Below are positions 8,917 through 17,740 of a stretch of 30,827 nt of DNA, in pieces. The DNA lies in the NCBI GenBank assembly GCA_009602735.1, contig WELA01001340.1:146346-177172 (forward strand), read 5' to 3'. The notes beneath the pieces were generated by a model that worked only from the letters and a program-made list of their open reading frames with translations, was not told the DNA's origin and did not search any database. How positions within the stretch are numbered: position 1 is the stretch's first letter; each line of letters opens with the position of its first letter. Origin of the DNA: Mesotaenium endlicherianum (Eukaryota > Streptophyta > Zygnematophyceae > Zygnematales > Mesotaeniaceae). A program made the position numbers and the translations under genes.

Positions 8917-9584
8917 ATTAGCCTACTTAAGGCTTGCTACGTTCCTTTTAAATGCCTGTGCTAGTTGCAACTGTGAATATTTTGCTTCTTCCGGCTTGTT
9001 TGGTAAGTCTATGATGCTAGCTGCAGCTAGGATGGAAACTTTGAGATCTACAATATATGCCAATTTTGTTTTGTCTGATTTTCATCTGCCTATGTCATTA
9101 AGCAGCCTCCTGTCAGGGACTCCTAGATTTGCTGCAGCAGTGGCAACTCCCTTTCTAAGAGAATGAGTTCCTACATCTTTCACTCCCAGCCCCACATGTG
9201 CAAAACACTCCATGCACCATTTTTTGATGAGGTGGTAGGAGGGTGGTCTGCCTGACAGCTCACCATGGCTGTTCACCTCTTGAATTATAGTGTCTTCTAG
9301 CTTGTAGGTAGGGGCTTGTGCCATCAACCTGCTGAAGAGTAGCACTGGAGAGCATCTGCTTCTGGTGTGAAATATTGTGAAGAGTAGCACTGGAGAGCAT
9401 CTGCTCCTGGTGTGAAATATTGGCACCCATTTGCTTTCTTTTGTTGATCATTCTTGGCCTGTGCCAGCCAGAGCCATATCAAAGTGACCCCCTCACTTCC
9501 TCCATCTGTGTGTCTTTTACCTTCAGCTGGACTAGATCAGAGAATCTCAGAAAGCCATAGTACATTAGTACCAGGGTGACTGCC
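8917..9584 (-). pseudogene. Tyrosine recombinase remnant (Crypton/DIRS-like or other YR element)
   Basis: On the minus strand the catalytic boxes of a tyrosine recombinase appear in order. The first Arg box is VLMYYGFLRFSDLVQLKVKD (FLRFSDL at 9533-9553). Next is a KKW..GVKDVGTHSLRKG stretch with the H-x-L-R box at 9154-9165, then LLNDIGR, and then a nucleophile-position Tyr in LAYIVDL (9055-9057). Decay is clear: a TGA near 9470, a frameshift between the Arg box and HSLR, and a TGA at 9082 where Trp normally follows GR. The N-terminal half would lie beyond 9584, where element A has inserted, and is not found in the window. Which YR superfamily it belongs to cannot be decided from this part. 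Confidence 0.78.
9334..9423 (-). repeat. 45-bp tandem duplication in recombinase remnant
   Basis: Two copies, 9334-9378 and 9379-9423, are nearly identical. The period is a multiple of three, so it adds 15 codons without changing frame. Confidence 0.85.
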
Positions 9585-10053
9585 TGTAGTGATTTGAGTT
9601 ATAATATATTAGTTTGCATATATTTTAATGCTTTTGAATATATTTGGAGTAGTATTGTGTGTAGTCAAGTGTGAATAGATACTCTAGTGACTTGGTTCAT
9701 GTCCTTTGGACTTAGAAGAATTCCATGTGGCAAAGGTCAAATGTGCCAGTTTTAGGTCAAAAGGACATGTGTACATTATTCTAGAAAGAGGAGGTGAGTT
9801 TTGGGATGTGTTGGGTGCCAACACATCAACATGCACCTTCCTAGAAATTACTTATGTAGCCATATATAAACAAGAGCTAGAACATAGAAAGAAATTCCAG
9901 AATCACTCTTGTACTTGCCAAAATTCAGAACTATATTAACTTTCAAGAAGCCATCTCTCTTTCAAGAAGCTACCATTTGTGTTCAAAGATTCTTGTCTTG
10001 AAGAGATTAAGTATTATATTTCACTAAGTACTTTATCTATCTGTTTCACTACA
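9585..10053 (+). repeat. 5' LTR of element A
   Basis: Bounded by TGTAGTGATTTG and TTTCACTACA and 469 bp long, it is homologous to the reverse complement of the 503-bp LTRs of B but lacks about 34 bp near 9709. A TATATAAA box lies at 9863-9870. It abuts a tRNA-iMet-type PBS. Confidence 0.9.
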
Positions 10054-10054
10054 G

Positions 10055-10066
10055 TGGTATCGGAGC
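10055..10066 (+). other. Primer-binding site of element A (TGGTATCGGAGC)
   Basis: TGGTATCGGAGC starts two bases after the LTR end. It differs by one base from the common plant initiator tRNA-Met PBS TGGTATCAGAGC. Elements B and C have the same G. Confidence 0.8.
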
Positions 10067-10090
10067 TAGGCACTTTGGTAGCACAAGAAG

Positions 10091-11273
10091 ATGGCCAATC
10101 CCTGACCAACGGCAAGCTTTCAAAGGAAGCCCTTCCTCTCCAAGAGACCCTTCTCCAGCGCCGATGGGAGAGCCCACTCAAGGAAATCTGCAACAACAAG
10201 AAGCACCACAAGGAGGAGCACCGTCAAATCTCGTGGCAGCCGCTATAGCAAAGTTGACCCCACCACAAGGAGTTCCCGCAAATGAGTGGGCAGCCTTCCT
10301 AATGACCGTCCACAACCAAGTGGGCTTGGCCACCTATGAAGCAACCGTGCAAGCGTCAAGAGAAGCTATGGCTGCCATGGTTGCTCTTATTGCGAGCAAT
10401 GCTCAAAATCCAGTCCCGGCTCAAGCGCCTCCACAAGAGCCTACAAGAGCAAGGAAACTCATCAAGCCCGACAAATCCGACACTTTCAACCCCGGAAAAG
10501 GAGCCAACCTGAATTTATGGCTCTACCAAGTGGAGACGTACCTCGCATTCCTTGAAGTACCCGAGGAGGACTACGTCAATTTTGCTGTTACCTTGCTCAG
10601 AGGAGCAGCAACATCATGGTGGATTAACTATCAAGCGGCTGTATATCAAGCTGTGGCGCATCCCGTACCCGGCCAAGAGCCCCCACCATCATATGCAAGA
10701 TGGGTGGATTTTTGTGAAGCCCTCCAGATTCAATTCATGCCCATCAATGCAGAGAAAAATTCTCAAGAAAAGCTTCACCATCTCAAGCAAACAACGTCCG
10801 TTCAAAAATTTACATCCAGATTTCATGACCTCACTCTTGAGATCCCCAACATGTCGCTCGAGGAGAAGATTGATCGTTATATGTCTGGCCTCAAGCCCAA
10901 GGTGGCAAAGGAAGTGGAATTTCGCAACGTGACGGACTTCTCAAAGATCATTGAAGTGGCCCAAGAGGTGGAGACCATGGATGTCAAGCATTCGTTTCCT
11001 TCATCTTCACGGGCACCAGCGACGCGGGTGTACGCAGCCCCTTCCACATCTGAATCTGGACCCACACCCATGGAAATTGGAGTTGCCCGGAAGAGTGGAA
11101 GACCCTCCAATGACACTTATGATGCAAGAAACCAGCAAGGAGTGAAAGCAAGACTCTCCCCGGCTGAAAAAGAAGCTCTCATGACGGCTGGACTATGCTT
11201 TTATTGCAAGGAAAAGGGCCATCGTGCACTGTCATGCCCCAAAAAGTTGTCAAAAAACGGACAGCGCCGGTAG
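10091..11273 (+). pseudogene. Gag of element A, start codon region broken
   Basis: The ATG equivalent to that of B (10091) is followed within a few codons by TGA because of a small deletion. The frame reopens, with an internal ATG at 10164, and runs to TAG at 11271. The product has the retrotransposon gag domain ([20 protein letters not shown]; then [14 protein letters not shown]) and a CCHC knuckle [14 protein letters not shown] near the end. It has a single copy of the N-terminal MGEPTQ segment that is duplicated in B. Gag would package element RNA; this copy is probably not expressed correctly. Confidence 0.85.
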
Positions 11274-11287
11274 GCCAGGAGCCTACC
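11252..11287 (+). promoter_or_regulatory. -1 frameshift signal of element A (slippery AAAAAAC plus hairpin)
   Basis: AAAAAAC at 11252-11258 sits in the gag frame as A AAA AAC. Ten bases later GGTAGGC (11269-11275) can pair with GCCTACC (11281-11287) around a 5-nt loop. The gag stop lies in the stem, and pol is in the -1 frame. The same arrangement is preserved in element B. Confidence 0.65.
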
Positions 11288-14200
11288 ACCCCAAGACCCA
11301 CTTCACGAGAAGACAACAAGCCAAGTGAGGTGGAGACTCCCGTTGAAGACGACGTTCCAGCCCCAATGAGTTTGAGAGGTTACCTTGGAGGAGAGAAGGT
11401 CCACATCTTGGTGGATAACGGAGCTCAAGGCAACTTCAGATTTTGCCACCAAGCACGATATTACTATGCAAACTCTTGACCATGACGAGGAGATTATGAT
11501 GCCCGATGGGTTCTCCTATAGTACCCCTTCCAAGAAGACGTATCCCTTGTCACTCTCTATCAAGTCCTTCAAGGATAGAGTAGTGTTTTTCCCCATGCAA
11601 TTGGGAAAGCTGATTGGAGGGACGGTACTACCAAGATCAAGAAAAACATCACTTCAAGAATCTGTATTTTGCGCGCAATCCAAAATATCCAGACCCAAGA
11701 CATCAAGAAGCCGGCATACGAGATACTATTGTCCGCCCTCCAACTCAAGACACTTGTGAGGAAGGGACACGAGCTTCTTTTGGCCTTGATTACGCCAAAA
11801 GACATCAAGAAAGACATCGAGAGTCAAGAAGGCAGCCCCGTTCCCAAGGAGATACAAGAAGTCTTAGAGGACTACAAAGAAGTGTTCTCCCCGGAATTGC
11901 CCAAGGGCCTACCCCCCAAAAGATTCGTAGACCACAAGATAGAGTTGGAGCCCGGAAGCAAGCCCATCTCTCGGCCTACGTTCAAAATGTCATACACGGA
12001 GCTAGACGAAGTCAAGAAGCAAATCAAGGAGCTACTGGAGCATGGCTTCATTCGACCTAGCAAGTCGCCATTTGGAGCCCCGGTGCTATTTGTCAAGAAG
12101 AAAGATGGTACCTTGAGGATGTGTGTGGACTATCGCGCCCTCAACAAGATCACCATCAAGAATCGATACCCGCTGCCGCGCATGGATGAGCTCATGGACC
12201 GGCTGGTTGGAGCCAAGTACTTCACGAAGATTGACTTACGGAGCGGCTACCACCAGATTCGCATCGCAGAACCGGACATAGAGAAGACGGCATTCAGGAC
12301 AAGATATGGACATTTTGAGTTTATGGTCCTGCCATTCGGACTCACCAACGCGCCAGCAACTTTCATGACTATGATGAACACCATATTTCAGCCCATGTTG
12401 GACAGATTTGTGGTGGTATTCATCGATGACATCCTTATCTACAGCAAGACCATTGAAGAGCATGCGAGACACTTGAAAGAAGTCTTTGAGGTATTGAAGC
12501 AAAACAAGCTATTTGCAAAGGAGTCAAAGTGCGAGTTTGCCAAACAAGAAGTGGAGTTCCTAGGTCTCCACCTGACTGCTGATGGCATCAAGATGGACCC
12601 CAAAAAGACCACGGTGGTGGAGGAATGGCCAACCCCCACGACCAAGAAAGAACTCCAATCATTCTTGGGACTTGCCAATTGGTACAGGAGATTCATCCAG
12701 AGCTTCTCGCACATAGCAGCCCCTCTCACGGATCTACTCAAGAAGGACAAGCCATACGTTTGGACCAAGAAAGAGGAGGAAGCGTTCCAACAACTGAAGC
12801 AAAGATTGACGACATCCCGGTGCTCACACTCCCAAGTCCAAACCCAAATTGGCCCTTCCATGTCATCACCGATGCATCTTCCTATGCAATAGAGGCAATC
12901 CTGCTTCAAGACCAAGGCAAGGGACTGCAGCCCATCGCCTACGAGTCAAGAAAGCTGAATCTAGCCAAGCAAAATTATACAACCACGGAGCGAGAGGCAT
13001 TGGCAATTGTACATGCCTTGAAGGTTTGGCGCTGCTACGTTGAAGGACACAAGGTGCTGGTCACAACTGACCAGAAGACGTTGAAGCACCTCCAGACGCA
13101 GCCGTATCTCTCAAAAAGACAAGCAAGATGGAGTGGATACTTGCAACAATACAACATCACGATTCAGTACCAGCCCGGCAAGACAAACCCGACTGACCCC
13201 CTCTCAAGACTGCAATTAAATACAATGATGATATCCCTGAAGACAGATTTGGAAGCTCGATTTTCAGCCGCATATGAAAGAGACCCTTACTACAAGAACG
13301 GAGAAGCAGCCTTGGACCCAAACAAGAAGCAAGGAGGCAATTATTGGGTGAGGCAAGACACGGGCCAGAGATGTGTTGCTAATGACTTAGACCTCCGGCT
13401 CTTGCTTCTACGAGAAGCACACGACAACCCTCTTGGAGGACACTTAGGAATCCTAAAGACCACGGGCGTTCTAGCCAACTCATTGTTGGCCAGGCATGTC
13501 TAAGCAAGTCAAGGAGTACCGCAGGAGCTGTGACACATGCCAAAGAGTCAAGCCATCATCCCAAAAGGCGGGAGGACTCCTCCAACCACTACCAATCCCC
13601 GAAAGACAATGGACGGACATCTCAATGAACCTTATCGTGGACCTGCCCGTGACACCTCGAGGCCATAATGCAATACTCACGGTGGTGGATAGATACTAAG
13701 ATGGCTCATTTTATTCCCACGACGACTAAGGCTACAGCACCACAACTTGCAAGACTCATCTTTGACAATATCTTCCGACTCCATGGACTACCATCAAGAA
13801 TTGTGTCGGATAGAGATCCAAAATTCACAAGCCATTTGTGGAAAAAATTCTTCAAGAATTTGGGTACATCGCTGGATATGTCCACAACCTACCACCCGCA
13901 ATCAGATGGGCAAACCGAGCGTATGAATCGTACCCTAAAGACCTCTCTAAAGGCCTACGTGTCTACCCTCGAGCAAGATTGGGACATGTACTTGACCCCC
14001 CTGGAGTTTGCCTACAACAACACGACGCAGGCCTCTACCCAAGAGTCCCCATTCTTCCTCAACTATGGCTTCCATCCAACCACCCCGCTGAGCTTCACGG
14101 CTGGCCATGATGAAGTACCTGTAGCCACAAATTTTTTGGAGACATTAGAAGCAGCCCTTGCAGTAGCCAAGAAAGCTCTACCACGCGTGCAAGATGCTCA

Positions 14201-14557
14201 CGCAAGAGTGGCAAACAGGGCCAGAAAAGAAGTTACGTACAGAGTGGGTGACAACATGTTACTGTCATCCAAGAACATTTCCCTGAAGAACAGGCCTGCC
14301 GGCAGCAAATTCTCTCCCAAGTATTTGGGACCCTTCAAGATTATCTAGCAAGTCAACCTCGTTGCTTTCAAGCTAGAACTTCCCCAGACTATGCACATTG
14401 ACCCCATATTCCACGCTTCCCTCTTCAAGCCATATGTGCAACCCGACAACAAGTTTCCAGGACAAGTGAGAACCCCACCAGCCTTAACAATAGTGGATGA
14501 TCATTTGGAGTACAAAGTGGAAGACATAGTGGCTATGAGAAATTTCAGGAGCAGCAA
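11259..14557 (+). pseudogene. Pol of element A (PR-RT-RH-IN, broken)
   Basis: In order: aspartic protease with DNG replacing the catalytic DSG (near 11415); reverse transcriptase with FTKIDL and [14 protein letters not shown] (near 12230-12450); RNase H with [10 protein letters not shown] (near 12865); zinc-binding CDTCQR; the integrase core with SDRDP and DGQTER; and the start of a chromodomain ([13 protein letters not shown]). Disruptions are an 8-bp deletion near 11433, a deletion of about 57 bp near 11610, a 1-bp deletion near 12820, frameshifts near 13480 and 13695, and a CAG-to-TAG nonsense at 14346. The frame is cut at 14557 by the LTR of element C. Confidence 0.9.
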
Positions 14558-15300
14558 TGAAAGGGGCAGAGTGCCCTAGTGGAAGCGTAGTAACTCACGA
14601 GGAAAGGAACTAGTTGCAATCATACTAGAGACTGCAGCGGCATATCACTAACAAAGCTTAGGAAAAATACTCAACAATTTGAGTAGGAAGAAACTGCTTA
14701 CAAATGAACTAGGATGAAAGGTTTTGTCATTACAAACCCGTAGAAATTTACAAAAGTGAAAACTGATAAGAAACAAAGAAATTATGCCTATTCATAATTT
14801 CTGCCTAAGTGCTCCTCCCTAGGAGGAAGCTACGGATTTTCCTAAGCGTTCGTCATATCGTCCCTTCCAGAATATTCGTGAGTAAGCCAGATCAGTCTAA
14901 TCTTACGTGTCGGGCCAAATTGACGTCCACATACAGGCATCGACATTACTAGAATATTCTATCTTAGACGCGCTAGGCTAAACCGAAACTTCTAGGTAAA
15001 TTGACCTAGTCGGCACTCCGCGTCAACCGAACTTACGTGAAGGTTCGAGTTCATTCTAACGGGCCAGATTGCTCGACGCTGTCGGTCAATCCGACGATCG
15101 CGCTCACCGCGAATTGAGGACAGTCGTCAACCGACCTCAAAACTAATTAAACTTCGGAAATCCATAACTCTCTCAATACTTGACTAAATTCGATGAATTT
15201 TATATCATAATGATCACAAAAATGCATTCTACACTACTATACAATCAAAACATACTTTCATGAAACTCAAAAATGCACTTTATAAACCTATGACCTTACA
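14558..15300 (-). repeat. 3' LTR of element C
   Basis: It has TG...CA ends (plus-strand TGAAAGGGGC and CCTTACA), is 743 bp long, and is homologous to the two solo LTRs at 6373-7128 and 7582-8321. It is joined on the right to a purine tract that reads GGAGGGGGATCA on the minus strand, which fixes it as the 3' LTR of the minus-strand element. The TATA box found in its relatives is mutated here. Confidence 0.88.
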
Positions 15301-16463
15301 TGATCCCCCTCCTCAAGATGCGACGTCCTCGACGCATTCTGCAGATAACGTCTCAACTTACTCTTACAATGAGTCAAGTTGGCCTCTGGCTCCCAAGTAT
15401 TGTCGTCCGCATGGTAGCCCTTCCACTTGACCAGATACTCTTGAACAAGTCATTGACCTTGCTTGACTCGTCGATCGCCGACAATCGCCTCCACTTCATA
15501 CTCCAATTCGTCAACGATCTCGATCGGTGGGGGCGGTGTAGGTAGTCGTCCTGGATGTCCTTCGTTCGGGTCAACGTATGGCCGCAAACAACTGACATGG
15601 AACACATCATGGATACGCCAGCTTGAAGGAAGCTCCAACTTGTAGGTCACTGGCTTCACCTGCTTGAGCACCACAATGGGACCTGTAAACCGTGCCCGCA
15701 GTTTCCTCTTATTTGTGAATGGTAGGTTCTCTGTTGACAAGAGTACTTTGTCGCCCACATGGAATGTCACTTCCCTCCTGTGCCTGTTAACATGCTTGAC
15801 CTGTTCCTCCTGTGCCTTCCGAATACACGTCTTCGCCGTGTCCCAAGTCTTGGCCATCTGCTCCATAAACGCTTGTATAGTAGGAACCTGAGTCGCCTTG
15901 GCCTTCTCCAACAAGATGTTCCCTGGGTGATATACTTCTCACCCATAAACTGTGGTGAATGGTGACTGCTTGGTCGATCCCTGCATGCTGTTGTTGTAGG
16001 CAAACTCCAACCCTGGCAGCTTCTTGTCCCACTCTGAAGGGTCTTCCATAGTGAAACTTCTGAGCACCTCTTGCAGAGTTTTGTTGAGTCTCTCATGCTG
16101 CCCGTCGGTTTGAGGGTGATAGGAAGTGCTCATACGCAGCTTGGTCCCCATCAAAGTAAACAATGATCGCCAAAAGTTGCTAGTAAACCTTGGGTCCCGA
16201 TCTGAAACAATCACCTTCGGCAACCCATGTAGCCTGAAAATTTGATCAAAGAATAGCCGTGCCACATCTGCTGCCGTACAAGTCTCCTTCATGGGAATGA
16301 AGTGAGCCATCTTACTGAGTCTATCAGATACAATCCAAACTGCATCGTGCCCTTGACCACTCATGGGTAACGATGTGATGAAGTCCATAGCAATGTGCTC
16401 CCAAGGATACTCTGGAATAGGCAGGGGCTGCAATGTAGCTCCCTTCTTTTGATTTGGTGTCTT
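15288..16463 (-). pseudogene. Pol of element C, part 2: integrase core and chromodomain
   Basis: The minus-strand frame begins at the B insertion site. It carries the integrase core (first Asp in MDFITSLP, second in [10 protein letters not shown], Glu in DGQHERLNKT), a C-terminal GDKVLLSTENLPF strand, and a chromodomain (YEVEAIV..., EYLVKWKGYH, DDNTWEPEAN). Two in-frame TGA codons, at 15939-15941 and 15448-15450, break it; the second lies inside the chromodomain. The frame runs through the PPT and would end at TAG 15288-15290 inside the LTR, so the PPT is coding. Confidence 0.88.
15301..15314 (-). other. Polypurine tract of element C
   Basis: The minus strand reads GAGGAGGGGGATCA directly before the LTR's TG. 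It serves as the plus-strand primer in gypsy replication. It also encodes the last residues of Pol (LEEGD). Confidence 0.75.
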
Positions 16464-16468
16464 GTTTC
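16464..16468. repeat. Target-site duplication GTTTC of element B (partner 23149-23153)
   Basis: GTTTC precedes the LTR start TGTAGTG, and an identical GTTTC follows the other LTR's end CACTACA. This perfect 5-bp duplication delimits element B. Confidence 0.95.
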
Positions 16469-16971
16469 TGTAGTGAAACAGATAGATAAAGTACTTAGTA
16501 AAACAGAATACTTCATCTATTCAAGACAAGGATCTTTGAACACAAGTGGTAGCTTCTTGAAAGAGAGATGGCTTCTTGAAAGTTAATATATTTCTGGATT
16601 TTGGCAAGTACAAGAGTGATTCTCGAATGTCTTTCTATGTTCTAGCTCTTGTTTATATACTTGCTACATAAGTAATTTCTAGGAAGGTGTATGTTGATGT
16701 GTTGGCACCCAACACATCCCAAAACTTGCCACCTCTTTCTAGAATAATGTACACATGTCCTTTTGACCTAAAAATGGCACATTTGACTTTTGCCACATGG
16801 AGTTCTTCTAGGTCTTTCCTCTAACTTCGAAAATGCCTTGGAAGGTTCAAAGGACATGAACCAAGTTACTAGAGTACCTATTCACACTTGACTCCACACA
16901 ATACTACTCCAAATATATTTGAAAACATTAAAATATATGCAAACTAATATATAATAACTCAAATCACTACA
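16469..16971 (-). repeat. 3' LTR of element B
   Basis: 503 bp, TG...CA (TGTAGTGAAACAG to AAATCACTACA on the plus strand). A TATATAAA box on the minus strand lies at 16652-16659. It differs from the partner LTR at four positions, all substitutions. Confidence 0.95.
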
Positions 16972-16984
16972 TCACCCCCCCGAT
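16972..16984 (-). other. Polypurine tract of element B
   Basis: The minus strand reads ATCGGGGGGGTGA immediately before the 3' LTR. Its position and G-run match the plus-strand primer of gypsy elements. Confidence 0.75.
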
Positions 16985-17009
16985 AGAAAAAGCGACGTCT
17001 CGGCGCGTC

Positions 17010-17138
17010 AAGTCAGGTCTTACACATGTGGAGCAAACTAGTCAACAGTTTCAAGTCAGATGCCACACATGTGAAGAGGACTAGTCAAAGGCGCCAAGTC
17101 AGGTGCTACACATGTAAGGTAGACTAGGCAAGGTCGTA
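17010..17138 (-). repeat. Three 43-bp tandem repeats in the 3' non-coding region of B
   Basis: The units at 17010-17052, 17053-17095 and 17096-17138 each start AAGTCAG and contain an ACACATGT palindrome and an ACTAG segment. They are imperfect copies of equal length. They lie between the pol stop and the PPT and may act in RNA packaging, transcription or 3' end formation; the role is unknown. Confidence 0.85.
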
Positions 17139-17740
17139 GGTGGTGTGACCTTATTGGCTAGCCTACTCCTTAATGATAAAGAAAATTGTACAAGTTGGCC
17201 CAGAATCTGCCACGAACTCAAAAATTCATAGCGGCCACAGAACTGCTCCAAATCTGAAAATTCGAGTGCCAGACGGACCGCGTCGGAGAACTCTACCGGG
17301 TCACCAAATTTGAGAGCATTCTCATTTCTGGAGTGTCGTTGAGAGCTGAGAGAGTAGGCACTCCTCCAAATCTGTGCAGAAACTTCTGAAAATCATAAGT
17401 CCTTCTATACTTCTCCAAATTCTGCAAACTAAGTCTCAAACTGGGCGCTGTAAGATGTTCTACCAGAGTCTTGAGTTTCAGAGCATTCCAAGTTCAGGGG
17501 AGGGCACAATGTCAGAAGGCATATTCTGCCCTAACAATGCCAGCAGCCTGACCCCCTTCTACTTAGAGCATCATATCTCTCTCACCAGTGCTCCAAATTG
17601 AGCAAACTTGGACTCTAAATGACCGGCTACTCATGGACTACAGCCAGGTAAATTTTCAGAATTTATTATGCAGAGACCTATTACCAGTAGCAGTTTTAGT
17701 TTTCTGTCCAGAAACTGCGAGAAGAGAAGAGTGTCTAATG
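17139..17740 (-). other. Non-coding spacer between pol and 3' LTR of element B
   Basis: About 600 bp follow the pol stop in the element's sense, with no long frame of normal composition on the minus strand. Long 3' spacers are common in this group of elements. Confidence 0.6.

Larger units (their letters stand above)
9585..14557 (+). mobile_element. Element A: degenerate Ty3/gypsy chromovirus, 3'-truncated
   Basis: It runs from a 5' LTR (9585-10053) through PBS, gag and pol to a break inside the chromodomain at 14557, where the LTR of element C begins. Gag and Pol are very close to those of element B, so A and B are one family. A carries a mutated gag start, an 8-bp deletion in the protease region, a deletion of about 57 bp, several 1-2 bp frameshifts and a nonsense codon. 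Its 3' LTR is absent. It is an old, inactive copy. Confidence 0.9.

Noticed and set aside
17010..17138. CRISPR-like array
   Set aside because: Three imperfect contiguous 43-bp units without spacers inside a eukaryotic retrotransposon are tandem repeats, not a CRISPR array.
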